Shown: in pieces, positions 33,986-42,231 of the stretch
Layout of the letters: each line of letters opens with the position of its first letter
How positions within the stretch are numbered: the stretch's first letter is position 1
Program-made: the position numbers and the translations under genes
Notes under the pieces: model-generated
Database searches by the model: none
What the model was told of the DNA's origin: nothing
Seen by the model: only the letters and a program-made list of their open reading frames with translations
Assembly (NCBI RefSeq): GCF_013201825.1
Contig: NZ_CP053836.1
Span: forward strand, 3,100,001 to 3,164,000
DNA from: Halarcobacter ebronensis
Lineage (GTDB): Bacteria; Campylobacterota; Campylobacteria; Campylobacterales; Arcobacteraceae
DNA: 64,000 nucleotides
Direction: 5' to 3'

Positions 33986-34494
33986 TTTTAGTTTGCCTAT
34001 TGGCACTTTTTGTAAATGCTAAAGAGTTAACTTTAGTTGATGGTGAAATAAATGCACACACGGAGGTTTTTGGAGATAGTACAATAGATCCTAAAACTGA
34101 AAAAATAGTTGCACAAGTTACAAAAGAGGATTCACTAGAATCTATTAATGGAAATTTTGAGATAGAGGCTTTATCATTAATTAGTGATAACAAAGATAGA
34201 GATCAACATATGTACAAGGTTTTAAATGTGGTAGATTCACCTAAAATCTCATTTAAAATCAACTCAGTTAGTAAAGTTGAAGAGGGGTACAAAATTAATG
34301 GTATTCTAAATCTAAACCATGTCCAAAGACCTATATCAACAGATGCAACTATAAATGAGGTTGCAAATCTTATAAAACTATCTGGTAATTTTTCTATTAA
34401 CCTTACAGATTTTAATTTGGAGCCACCAACAATGTTTTTTCTAACTGTTAGAGACCAAATTGATATTAAATATAGTTTTAACTTAAAGGAATAG
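33973..34494 (+). CDS. YceI-family periplasmic protein
   Basis: A 173-residue exported protein of the YceI family, whose lipocalin-like barrel binds isoprenoid chains such as polyprenyls or quinones. The start at 33973 is chosen because AAAGGAG stands just upstream and a signal peptide (MYKLVLVCLLALFVNA) begins there; earlier in-frame codons overlap the previous membrane gene. The barrel segment includes KVLNVVDSPKISFKI, INGILNLNHVQRPI and ITDFNLEPPT-like strands. Its place after a heme-copper-like membrane protein suits a quinone- or lipid-linked role. The next gene starts 2 bases after its stop. Confidence 0.83.
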   Translation: MYKLVLVCLLALFVNAKELTLVDGEINAHTEVFGDSTIDPKTEKIVAQVTKEDSLESINGNFEIEALSLISDNKDRDQHMYKVLNVVDSPKISFKINSVSKVEEGYKINGILNLNHVQRPISTDATINEVANLIKLSGNFSINLTDFNLEPPTMFFLTVRDQIDIKYSFNLKE

Positions 34495-34496
34495 TT

Positions 34497-34949
34497 ATGA
34501 AAAAGACTCTACTATCAATCTTTATGTTTTCAACTCTTCTCTTTGCTAATAGCTTTAAAGTTGGGGAAAATATTGGTACTTTTTCTCTACCAAACCAATT
34601 TGATGAAAAAAAGAGTATCAATAGTGATGTTAAACTTATTCTTGTCTCTTTTGAAAAGGATACAGGCAAAGAGGTTAATACCTTTTTAGCTTCAAAACCA
34701 AAAGAGTTTTTAGCTCTGCATAATGCAGTTTTTATAGCTAATATTTCTGGTATGCCCTCTATTATTACAAAACTTTTTGCTATGCCTAAAATGAGAGAAT
34801 ATAAACACTCAATTTTATTAATTTATGATGAAGAGGATGACAGATTTGTAAAAGAGGATGAAAAAACAACTATATACAAACTTGAAAATGGAGTTATTAA
34901 ATCAATCTCTTATGTAACAGCAGATGAACTTGAAAAGGTTTTTGAGTGA
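34497..34949 (+). CDS. Periplasmic protein, thioredoxin-like fold without cysteines
   Basis: A 150-residue exported protein with a signal peptide (MKKTLLSIFMFSTLLFAN). The mature part looks like a peroxiredoxin/thioredoxin-type fold: VGENIGTFSLPNQFDEK, then a strand LILVSFEKDTG where the active site would be, then HSILLIYDEED and a C-terminal AYVTADELEKVF-like helix. It contains no cysteine, so it cannot do thiol chemistry. Related small proteins occur in other campylobacterotal genomes without a known role. It is coupled to the phosphoesterase gene by a GTGA overlap. Confidence 0.6.
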   Translation: MKKTLLSIFMFSTLLFANSFKVGENIGTFSLPNQFDEKKSINSDVKLILVSFEKDTGKEVNTFLASKPKEFLALHNAVFIANISGMPSIITKLFAMPKMREYKHSILLIYDEEDDRFVKEDEKTTIYKLENGVIKSISYVTADELEKVFE

Positions 34950-35653
34950 CACTTCCAAAAGTTGAAGAGATAACAATTGAACAAGAGATGAAGGGTTTAT
35001 CAATCCTTCATCTAAGTGACCTTCATATAAATAAAAAAAGCTCTGTTGATTCTATAAAAGAGCTTGTATCTTTATGCAACAAAAGTAGTGCACAATTTGT
35101 TGTAATAACAGGGGATATAATAGATTGTAAAGTCAAATTTATAAAAGAGAAACTTGAAATTCTTAACAAAATAGAAAAACAAACCTACTATATAAGTGGA
35201 AACCATGATCTCTTTTATGGATTTGAACCTTTAAAAAATTGTCTAAAAAACTTAATCTGCCTAGATAATAAAACGGAAATCTTTGAATATCAAAATAAAA
35301 AAATTGCCATTGGTGGGTTTAGTGACAGATTCTCTAAATTTTTTGGTATAAAAAGGGAAGAGCAAAAAGTTTTAAAATTTTTACAAAATTATGAGTATGC
35401 AATTCTTTTAGCCCATCAGCCAAAAGATTATACTTTTGCTTTAAAAAGTAATTGCAAACTCTTTTTATGTGGACATACCCATGGGGGACAAATTTATCCT
35501 TTTCACTATGTTGTAAAACTTTCTCAACCCTTTTTAAAGGGACTTCATTATAGAGATCAAACGGCCATTTATGTAAACAAAGGTTTGGGTTATTGGGGGA
35601 TAAATTTTAGATTCAAAGCCAATAATGAAATCAGTTTATTAAAATTAAGGTAG
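34946..35653 (+). CDS. Metallophosphoesterase, soluble paralogue
   Basis: A 235-residue calcineurin-type phosphoesterase with intact motifs: HLSDLHINK, VITGDIIDCK, SGNHDLF, LLAHQPK and CGHTHGGQIYPF. It lacks the three N-terminal membrane helices of the paralogue at 10617-11729 but shares its C-terminus (KGLHYRD, IYVNKGLGYWG, ISLLKL). The start is GTG at 34946, overlapping the stop of the previous gene. The substrate is unknown; lipid pyrophosphates are known for relatives. In this series it sits between a periplasmic protein and a two-component system. Confidence 0.86.
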   Translation: MTLPKVEEITIEQEMKGLSILHLSDLHINKKSSVDSIKELVSLCNKSSAQFVVITGDIIDCKVKFIKEKLEILNKIEKQTYYISGNHDLFYGFEPLKNCLKNLICLDNKTEIFEYQNKKIAIGGFSDRFSKFFGIKREEQKVLKFLQNYEYAILLAHQPKDYTFALKSNCKLFLCGHTHGGQIYPFHYVVKLSQPFLKGLHYRDQTAIYVNKGLGYWGINFRFKANNEISLLKLR

Positions 35654-35662
35654 AATATTTTT

Positions 35663-36331
35663 ATGAAAATATTGATTATTGAAGATGATGAAAAAATTAT
35701 AAACTTCCTAAAAAAGGGATTAGAAGAGGAATCTTATAGTATAGACTCTTCACAAAATGGAGAAGAGGGACTTTATTTAGCAAGTGTAAATAACTATGAT
35801 TTGATTCTTTTAGACATAATGCTTCCACTAATGAGTGGGATAGAAGTATGCAAAAAACTAAGAGCCTCACAAATTTTCACTCCAATTATAATGCTAACAG
35901 CAAAAGATAGTATAGAAGATACAATACAAGGTCTTGATATAGGGGCAAATGATTACCTCTCAAAACCTTTCTCTTTTTCTGAACTGCTTGCTAGAATTAG
36001 AGTTCAACTAAGAGCAACTCCAAATCAACAAACAAAACTAAAACTTGCCGATTTAGAACTTGATTTACTTTCAAAAACAGCAAAAAGAGGGGAAGACAAT
36101 ATTACTCTAACAGCAAAAGAGTTTGCTCTTTTGGAGTATTTAATAAAAAATCAAGACAAGGTTTTATCAGAGACTCTACTTGGTTCAATGCTTAATAACA
36201 TGGATGAAGTAAATATAAGCAATGTTGTAAATGTGTATATCTATAGATTAAGAAATAAAATAGACAAACCCTATGAGAAGAAATTAATAAAAACTGTTAG
36301 AGGAATGGGATTTAGAATAAGCGATGAATAA
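35663..36331 (+). CDS. OmpR-type response regulator
   Basis: A 222-residue regulator. The receiver domain has the acidic pair (IIEDDE), phospho-acceptor D51 (LILLDIMLP), the Thr in IMLTAKD and Lys in LSKPF. The C-terminal winged helix contains LTAKEFALLEYL, the NVYIYRLRNKID recognition helix and TVRGMGFRI. It overlaps the kinase gene by 8 bases. With that kinase it presumably controls the surrounding heme/YceI/b561 genes; the signal is unknown. Confidence 0.94.
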   Translation: MKILIIEDDEKIINFLKKGLEEESYSIDSSQNGEEGLYLASVNNYDLILLDIMLPLMSGIEVCKKLRASQIFTPIIMLTAKDSIEDTIQGLDIGANDYLSKPFSFSELLARIRVQLRATPNQQTKLKLADLELDLLSKTAKRGEDNITLTAKEFALLEYLIKNQDKVLSETLLGSMLNNMDEVNISNVVNVYIYRLRNKIDKPYEKKLIKTVRGMGFRISDE

Positions 36332-37688
36332 ACTAAGTATTAAAAGAAAACTTCTAATTTACAATATACTTATCCAAACTATTATTTTGGTTGTACTCTC
36401 CTTGTCTATTTATAAAACTCTTCATATCTCTACTTTGGATAAAATAGAGACTTCACTAAAGGTTATTATTTTGGATATTGTTGATGATATTTCAGAGCAT
36501 CAAGATAACTTAAGTGAGATAGATTTTGATGAAGAGAAAGAGTATAAATTTAAACCTTTGTATGTAAGACTTATTGATAAAAATCTAAAAATTGTAAAAA
36601 GCACAACTTTTCCAGATGAGATTCCAATAAACCATAAAAATATAAAACTAGAGATAATTGATTTTCAAGAGTATGAAAACTTTATAGTAGGAGAGATTAA
36701 ATTCTCTATGTTAAATAATCCCTATATTCTCCAAGTGGCAACAAACTATAAAATACTAAATGAGACAATGCAAAATCTCTTTTATATCTTAATCTTTATT
36801 ATTCCTATTATTCTTATCTTCTCTATAACAGGTGGATATTTTCTTATTTATAAATCCTTTAATCCAATAGAAGAGATACTTGAAAATTTAAGAGAGATTA
36901 ACTCCACAACCCTTTCAAAAAGGCTTCTTTATTCAAAAAGAGAAGATGAAATTGATATGCTCGCAAAGGAGATAAACTCTCTTTTGGAGAGACTTGAAAT
37001 CTCTTTTGACAAGATTAACCAATTTAGTTCTGATGCATCCCATGAATTAAAAACTCCCCTTACAATAATAAGAGGTGAAATAGAGATAGCACTTAGAAAA
37101 GATAGAGAAAAAGAGGAGTATAAAACAACTCTTCAATCTTGCCTTGATGAAGTTTTAATAATACAACAAACTATTGATGATTTGCTCTTTTTAGCAAAAG
37201 AGGAGTCATCAGAAAAAAGTATACATGAGACAATATATGTGGATGAACTTACCCTTGAAGCAGCTAAAGAGCTAAAGCCCTTTGCAAAAATAAAAAATAT
37301 TGAAATAAAAATTCAAATTAATGATATTTTTCAAATAGAAGGGCACAATAAACTTCTAAAAATTGGTATTAAAAATATTCTTAAAAATGCCATTATTTAT
37401 AGCCATGAGGCATCAAGTGTAACTGTTAAAAACTCCATTGAAAATGACAATTTTGTAATTACCATTGAAGATAAAGGAATAGGTATCTCAAAAGAGGATC
37501 AAACAAAAATCTTTGAGAAATTCTATAGAACAGACAAAAGTAGAAATAAAGAGTCAGGGGGAACTGGACTTGGAATGTCTATTGTTGAAAAAATTGCAAA
37601 ACTTCATGGAGCAAAGATAGAATTAGAGAGTCAAGAAAAAGTAGGCACAACTGTAAAACTAATCTTTAAAAGGGATATAAATGAATAA
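36324..37688 (+). CDS. Sensor histidine kinase partner of the regulator at 35663
   Basis: A 454-residue kinase: membrane helix (9-30), periplasmic loop of about 120 residues, second helix (about 150-177), HAMP, then the H-box with H240 (DASHELKTPLTII), N-box (NILKNAIIYS), G1 (EDKGIGISKED), F-box (FEKFYRTDKS) and G2 (GGTGLGMSIVEKIAKLHG). All catalytic motifs are intact. It overlaps the response regulator gene and the cytochrome b561 gene by 8 bases each, so the three are translated as a set. Confidence 0.94.
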   Translation: MNKLSIKRKLLIYNILIQTIILVVLSLSIYKTLHISTLDKIETSLKVIILDIVDDISEHQDNLSEIDFDEEKEYKFKPLYVRLIDKNLKIVKSTTFPDEIPINHKNIKLEIIDFQEYENFIVGEIKFSMLNNPYILQVATNYKILNETMQNLFYILIFIIPIILIFSITGGYFLIYKSFNPIEEILENLREINSTTLSKRLLYSKREDEIDMLAKEINSLLERLEISFDKINQFSSDASHELKTPLTIIRGEIEIALRKDREKEEYKTTLQSCLDEVLIIQQTIDDLLFLAKEESSEKSIHETIYVDELTLEAAKELKPFAKIKNIEIKIQINDIFQIEGHNKLLKIGIKNILKNAIIYSHEASSVTVKNSIENDNFVITIEDKGIGISKEDQTKIFEKFYRTDKSRNKESGGTGLGMSIVEKIAKLHGAKIELESQEKVGTTVKLIFKRDINE

Positions 37689-38343
37689 AAACTATATTTG
37701 GAGTTTACCTTCAAGGGTTTTTCACTGGGGATTTGTTCTTCTTATCATAATTGCTTTTTTAAGTGCAGACAAAGATACAATTCTTATTCATACAATAAGT
37801 GGCTATCTTTTAGTTATAGCTCTGCTTTTTAGATTTTCATGGGGAGTTTTTGGACCTAAATACTCTAAGTTTAGAGACTTTCCTTTGGGAATAAAAAGAG
37901 CCAAAGATTTTGCAAAAAATATCTTAAATCCAAAAGAGGAGTTTCTAGGACATAACCCTATGGCTTCTTATGTAATGCTTGCAATTTTAATTGTTGTTGC
38001 TATTATAATCTTTACAGGAACATTAGCTTATGGTTCTCAAGAAGCAAAAGGATTTTTTAGTTTTTTAGTCAAAGACAAAGTATATAAACATATCCATGAA
38101 TTTTTTGCAAACTTTTTGTACCTGCTTATTTTTCTACATCTTTGTGGAATTTTTATTGATAGAGTTTTACATAAAGAGAATCAAACACTAAAATCTATTT
38201 TTAATGGTTTTAAATATAGCAAAGAGAAAGAGAATATAAAACTAAATATTTTTCAAAAACTTTTTGCTTTTTTATTTTTGATTATATTTTTTAGTTTTTT
38301 AATCTATTTAATAGTAGATAAAACAAACCCTTTTATCTACTAA
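37681..38343 (+). CDS. Cytochrome b561-type membrane protein
   Basis: A 220-residue di-heme cytochrome b of the bacterial b561/Ni-hydrogenase-b type, with four core helices and an extra C-terminal helix. YIWSLPSRVFHWGF supplies the first heme His, LIHTISGYLL the second, then HEFFANFLYLLIFLHLCG. FGPKYSKFRDFPLGIKRAKDF and GHNPMASYVML are near-identical to the paralogue at 54563 (FGIKRVKEF, GHNPAASYVM). It probably passes electrons between quinones and a periplasmic c-type cytochrome, but none is encoded beside this copy. It is coupled to the kinase gene upstream and overlaps the convergent methyltransferase gene by 11 bases. Confidence 0.9.
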   Translation: MNKNYIWSLPSRVFHWGFVLLIIIAFLSADKDTILIHTISGYLLVIALLFRFSWGVFGPKYSKFRDFPLGIKRAKDFAKNILNPKEEFLGHNPMASYVMLAILIVVAIIIFTGTLAYGSQEAKGFFSFLVKDKVYKHIHEFFANFLYLLIFLHLCGIFIDRVLHKENQTLKSIFNGFKYSKEKENIKLNIFQKLFAFLFLIIFFSFLIYLIVDKTNPFIY

Positions 38344-39409
38344 TTTTTTCACATCTTATAATTGTTTGACACAAACCTATATTATCAATAATTTCAACCA
38401 CTTTTAGATTTGCTTTTTTTAGTAGCTTCTCAAAATCAGTATACTTAAACATTTTACTATACCCATTTGCCATAGCTGTAAAATATGGAGAGGTGTTAAT
38501 TACGCAAAAAGCTGCTGTTTCATTGTTTTGTCTATCCCAAAAAGGCTCCATAATACAGATTTCACTATTGTTATCCATAGATGCATAGATTTTTTCCAAT
38601 ATTTTTACAATCTGTTCCTCTTTAAAACAGTCTAAAAACTGACTCATCCAAATAATATCAAACCCTTTTGGAATAGTTGTATCCTCTAATAAAATATTTG
38701 CTTCATATGTTGATATACTCTTTATATCTTTTTCATAAATATTTTGTTTTGCCAGTTTTATTTGTTGTGGTAAATCCATAATTGTAATCTCTATCTCTGG
38801 ATTAGATTGGGCAAAAAGCATTGCAAATTTACCTGTATTTCCACCTATATCTAAAATTTTTTCAGGCTTTAACTCTTTTAGTATTTTTATTGCTTCTTTA
38901 AATCCTGAATCTGAGTACATATGGTCAAACTCAAACCATGATTTTTTTGCATCATTAGGAAGTGTTGATAGTGCAGGATAGATTGTTTCCCAGTCTCCAA
39001 ATACTTTTAAGCCTTCTGCCTTTTCATTTTTGATAGCTTCATCTAAATAAAAGAGTCCCAAATAGTTCACGTGATGATTGTAGTTCATATTTGTAATAGT
39101 CATCTTATCGCTATTTATAAAAAATCCTATTTTTGTTAAAAATACCTTTTCATCTTTTAAAGAGACTATATTTGCACTTAGGGCTGTTTCACAGAGAACT
39201 TGAACAGCATATTTTGAAAGAGTAGACTCTTTGGCCAACTCTTCATAGGTTAAACCATTTTTATTTTTTGATAAAATCTCTAAAAGATTTAAGTCTCTCA
39301 TTGTTCTTGCTACTTGAAAAACGATAGGAGAAAATGCAATTTTTTGAGCCTCATATTGTGCTTCTAAAGCATTCAATTTATCATTGTTTTCAAAAAAATC
39401 ATTTCTCAT
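38333..39409 (-). CDS. SAM-dependent O-methyltransferase of the aryl-polyene cluster
   Basis: A 358-residue class I methyltransferase. The N-terminal winged-helix dimerisation region (residues 30-110, QVARTMRDLNLLEIL and LTYEELAKESTLSKYAVQVL) and the SAM motif ILDIGGNTGKFAMLF (near residue 195) resemble plant-type and polyketide O-methyltransferases. It is the last gene of the minus-strand arm of the polyene cluster. Methylation of the aryl head group is plausible, as aryl polyenes often carry ring methyl or methoxy groups. Its 3' end overlaps the convergent b561 gene. Confidence 0.85.
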   Translation of the reverse strand: MRNDFFENNDKLNALEAQYEAQKIAFSPIVFQVARTMRDLNLLEILSKNKNGLTYEELAKESTLSKYAVQVLCETALSANIVSLKDEKVFLTKIGFFINSDKMTITNMNYNHHVNYLGLFYLDEAIKNEKAEGLKVFGDWETIYPALSTLPNDAKKSWFEFDHMYSDSGFKEAIKILKELKPEKILDIGGNTGKFAMLFAQSNPEIEITIMDLPQQIKLAKQNIYEKDIKSISTYEANILLEDTTIPKGFDIIWMSQFLDCFKEEQIVKILEKIYASMDNNSEICIMEPFWDRQNNETAAFCVINTSPYFTAMANGYSKMFKYTDFEKLLKKANLKVVEIIDNIGLCQTIIRCEKISR

Positions 39410-39421
39410 TTATTACCTTTA

Positions 39422-39775
39422 TTAATTTTGTATAGAGATAGTTATAAACCCTTTGGCATAAACATCTGTATCACTTTTTAGCTCAAATTTATACTCTTGC
39501 ATTTGTCCAAAAGCAAAACTTTTTTCAATCTTTACCAAATACTCTTTTTTATCAAACTCTTTTAACTTCTCAATCTCTTTTAAAGATACTAAAAAGCCTA
39601 TTTTTGCCTGTTTAGAATCTGTGTCAAATCCTGCTGTTGCTTGAGCAGAGGCTTCACAAACCATAGCTAGTGTTGGGATATATGGGAAAATACAAGTAGC
39701 AGTTAAAAAGTTTTCATCTTTTGACAAAAGTTCTTTTACAAATCTAATTGGCTCTTGGTGCGGTAAATTAATCAT
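39422..39775 (-). CDS. Hotdog-fold dehydratase, ApeP-like
   Basis: A 117-residue protein of the hotdog-fold 3-hydroxyacyl-ACP dehydratase type. The LPHQEPIRFVKELL start and IPTLAMVCEASAQAT segment match the dehydratases of aryl polyene clusters. In Escherichia coli, ApeP forms a heterodimer with ApeI; here an ApeI-like gene lies in the divergent arm at 41926. It would remove water at each elongation cycle to make the conjugated chain. It overlaps the chain-length-factor gene by 4 bases. Confidence 0.82.
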   Translation of the reverse strand: MINLPHQEPIRFVKELLSKDENFLTATCIFPYIPTLAMVCEASAQATAGFDTDSKQAKIGFLVSLKEIEKLKEFDKKEYLVKIEKSFAFGQMQEYKFELKSDTDVYAKGFITISIQN

Positions 39776-40413
39776 AATTTGACTTCTATGATATTTTTTT
39801 TATCTTTATCAAAAGCCTTTGCAATTGTTAGCATCTCATCTATTGATTTTGGAAATCCTTTATTTCTTATGCCTTCATATTTTATAGAGGCTTCTTCTTC
39901 GCTAATTTTCAGTTTTAGAACAACACCTGATTCCAGATAATCAATACACTTGTTGATTTGATTTATATTTTTTATATTTATTGTTTCTGTGCATATAAGT
40001 ACAACTTCATCTTTATCTAAAGCCTTAATTGCACCTAGTTTTAGAAGCTTTTGAGAGGTCTCATCTCCTGAAGAAGTAGTTAAAATCTCACTATAATTTT
40101 TGTTTAAAATAGAGGCATATGAGACAGCTGTGTTATAAACTGAGTTTTGAAAATCTGTTGGAGATAAAATATCTTCATATAATATGGAATTTAAAATTTT
40201 TGAGCTAGCATTTAGCTCTCCATAATTTGTACCATAAAAGACTCGATGATTATTAAACTCAATTTTGTTTAATAACTCCACTACAATTTTAGCTGCAGGA
40301 GTTAATCTTCTTCTTATAACCATTTTAGGAACCAACTCTTTTGTTGAAAGATTCTCAATAGACTCTTTCCCAAATAAGTATGCAGCTTCTAATATCTCTA
40401 AATTTACTTTCAT
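39772..40413 (-). CDS. Ketosynthase-like chain-length factor
   Basis: A 213-residue protein resembling the N-terminal half of ketosynthases. It keeps FYGTNYGELNASSKIL but lacks the catalytic Cys nucleophile elbow and the His residues. This matches the short chain-length factor that pairs with the ketosynthase in aryl polyene synthesis (ApeC-type). It is placed next to the ketosynthase gene (3-base gap), as expected for a heterodimer. It should set the number of double bonds. The name is inferred from length and position. Confidence 0.75.
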   Translation of the reverse strand: MKVNLEILEAAYLFGKESIENLSTKELVPKMVIRRRLTPAAKIVVELLNKIEFNNHRVFYGTNYGELNASSKILNSILYEDILSPTDFQNSVYNTAVSYASILNKNYSEILTTSSGDETSQKLLKLGAIKALDKDEVVLICTETINIKNINQINKCIDYLESGVVLKLKISEEEASIKYEGIRNKGFPKSIDEMLTIAKAFDKDKKNIIEVKL

Positions 40414-40416
40414 CTT

Positions 40417-41529
40417 TTATATTCCAAAAATTATAGAGGTATTGTTTCCGCCAAAGGCAAAAGAGTTACTAAGAATATAAGATATTTTTGATTCTTTTAC
40501 CTCTTTTGAGTAATTCACCCCTTCAATATCTACTCTTTTCAATCCCTTATTCGATGGAACAATCTGTTTTTGTAAAATAAGAGTCGAGATAATAGCTTCC
40601 AATGCGCCAGCTGCTCCTAAAGAGTGTCCTGTAATAGATTTGGTAGAAGAGACCAAAGGTTTTTTCTCTTTAAATAGTTTTGATATTGCAATTAGTTCAG
40701 AGGAATCATTTGCTAAAGTACCAGTTCCATGTGCATTTATATAATCTATCTTATCTTCTGTAATTTTTGCATCCAATAAAGCATTTTGCATAGCTTTCAT
40801 AGCCCCTATGCCTTCTGGATGAGGCTGAGTCATATGGTGTGCATCGGAACTGTATCCAACGCCACAAACCTCTACACTGTTACTATTACTTCTATTATCT
40901 TGAATTAATAAAACTGCAATTGCTTCAGAAACATTCATTCCCTCTCTATCTTTATCAAAAGGGGTACAAGGTTTTGAAGAGAGTACACTAAGGGCATTAA
41001 AACCACATACGGTTGTATAAGATAAAGAGTCAGCTCCCACTACTAAAACATTTTTGTAAATACCTTTTGAGATAACCTCTTTTGCATAACCAACTGCATT
41101 TGCACTTGAAGTACATGCGGTTGAAAAAGAGATATCATCATAAAAATCAAACTCCTCTTTTATCCAAGTTGCAATGGTATCTATGCCATGATATTTGGGG
41201 TCAATATTTTCATAACTTTTATCTTTGAAAAACTGTTCTTCTGAAGTTTTCATTCCACCAACAGAAGAGCCAACTACCAAAAAAGTATTTTTAAAATCCT
41301 CTAAATTTGAGTTATTTAAAACTTTTTGACACTTTTGTATTAACAACTCTTTAAAACTTTTTGAAGAATCTATTTTACCAAGGGCAAGCTCTTTGTCTTT
41401 GATATAGGTTTTATCTATAGTAATTGTCTCTTTTTTTTTACAAATACTTTCAAAAAGCTCTTGGGAATTTTTTCCAGCACAAGAGATTGAAGCAAAACTA
41501 TTTATATATGCTTTTTTATTTATTGTCAT
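40417..41529 (-). CDS. Beta-ketoacyl-ACP synthase (ApeO-like ketosynthase)
   Basis: A 370-residue FabF-type ketosynthase with a complete triad: C139 (STACTSSANAVG), H267 (INAHGTGTLAND) and H302 (TGHSLGAAGALEA). It would condense malonyl-ACP onto the aryl starter and elongate the polyene. The protein is shorter than FabF (about 410). It overlaps the ACP gene by 14 bases and precedes the chain-length factor. Only this one intact ketosynthase is in the cluster, whereas the Escherichia coli cluster has an additional one. Confidence 0.92.
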   Translation of the reverse strand: MTINKKAYINSFASISCAGKNSQELFESICKKKETITIDKTYIKDKELALGKIDSSKSFKELLIQKCQKVLNNSNLEDFKNTFLVVGSSVGGMKTSEEQFFKDKSYENIDPKYHGIDTIATWIKEEFDFYDDISFSTACTSSANAVGYAKEVISKGIYKNVLVVGADSLSYTTVCGFNALSVLSSKPCTPFDKDREGMNVSEAIAVLLIQDNRSNSNSVEVCGVGYSSDAHHMTQPHPEGIGAMKAMQNALLDAKITEDKIDYINAHGTGTLANDSSELIAISKLFKEKKPLVSSTKSITGHSLGAAGALEAIISTLILQKQIVPSNKGLKRVDIEGVNYSKEVKESKISYILSNSFAFGGNNTSIIFGI

Positions 41530-41770
41530 TTATATATTTAAATAGATTGTTTACAGAAGCAAAAATTGTATTATACTCTGCTGGATTATTTATCTTAACA
41601 CCATACTCTTTTTCTATAATAAGTACTAACTCAATTGAGTCAACAGAGTCCAGTCCTAAACCTTCATCACCAAAAAGTGTAGAGTCATTTTCAATATCTT
41701 CTGGTGTGGTGTCTTCTAAATTTAATCCTTCGATTAATATCTGTTTAAAACTGTTAATATCCATTTTCAT
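41516..41770 (-). CDS. Acyl carrier protein of the polyene cluster
   Basis: An 84-residue carrier with the phosphopantetheine site S42 in GLGLDSVDSIELVLIIE. Helices before and after match the four-helix ACP fold. It is the first gene of the minus-strand arm and overlaps the ketosynthase gene by 14 bases. A second ATG two codons in is an alternative start. It is the only ACP gene in the cluster, where others carry two. No phosphopantetheinyl transferase gene is seen nearby, so activation must use an enzyme encoded elsewhere. Confidence 0.92.
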   Translation of the reverse strand: MKMDINSFKQILIEGLNLEDTTPEDIENDSTLFGDEGLGLDSVDSIELVLIIEKEYGVKINNPAEYNTIFASVNNLFKYINDNK

Positions 41771-41811
41771 AAATGTTATACCTTGATGTGTGATTATTAT
41801 TTAAGAGCCAA

Positions 41812-41897
41812 ATTATATAATTGCAATGCTTATAAGATATTTATATAGGCATATATGGGCTTTTTTTAGGTATTATTTAGTATATATTAAATATAAT
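41812..41897. promoter_or_regulatory. Divergent promoter region of the polyene cluster
   Basis: A minus-strand TATAAT lies at 41812-41817 and a plus-strand TATAAT at 41892-41897, the latter preceded by a T-tract near 41862-41868. They stand about 40 and 30 bases from the ACP and ApeI-like start codons. No -35 boxes or operator were recognised. Both arms would be driven from this 155-base gap. Confidence 0.5.
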
Positions 41898-41925
41898 TTT
41901 TTATTATTCAAAGAAAAAGAGTATT

Positions 41926-42231
41926 ATGCTATTTAGTGATTTATTTAAAATAATAAAAAACAATAATGAATTTTCATTCGAAATTATGCTGTGTGACGAG
42001 TGTCATCCAATATTTAAAGCCCACTTCCCAAAAAATCCAATTTTACCTGGTTTTATTCAAATTGATATCTCAAGCTATCTATTTAATCTAAACTTTACAA
42101 AAATAAAAAAAGCAAAATTTTTGGATACTTTATTGCCTAATGATAGCGTAGTAATAAATCTATATAAAGAGAAAAAAAGAGTCGAACTAATAAAAAATTC
42201 TAAAAAGGTGTCAGAGTTTATTTATGAATAA
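41926..42231 (+). CDS. Hotdog-fold dehydratase, ApeI-like
   Basis: A 101-residue hotdog-fold protein. The motif HPIFKAHFPKNPILPGFIQID matches the FabA/FabZ-like H-x-P-G region, with the catalytic His in HFP and the conserved ILPG turn. It is the first gene of the plus-strand arm. It likely pairs with the ApeP-like protein of the other arm to form the dehydratase heterodimer of aryl polyene synthesis. The glycosyltransferase gene overlaps by 8 bases. Confidence 0.8.
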   Translation: MLFSDLFKIIKNNNEFSFEIMLCDECHPIFKAHFPKNPILPGFIQIDISSYLFNLNFTKIKKAKFLDTLLPNDSVVINLYKEKKRVELIKNSKKVSEFIYE

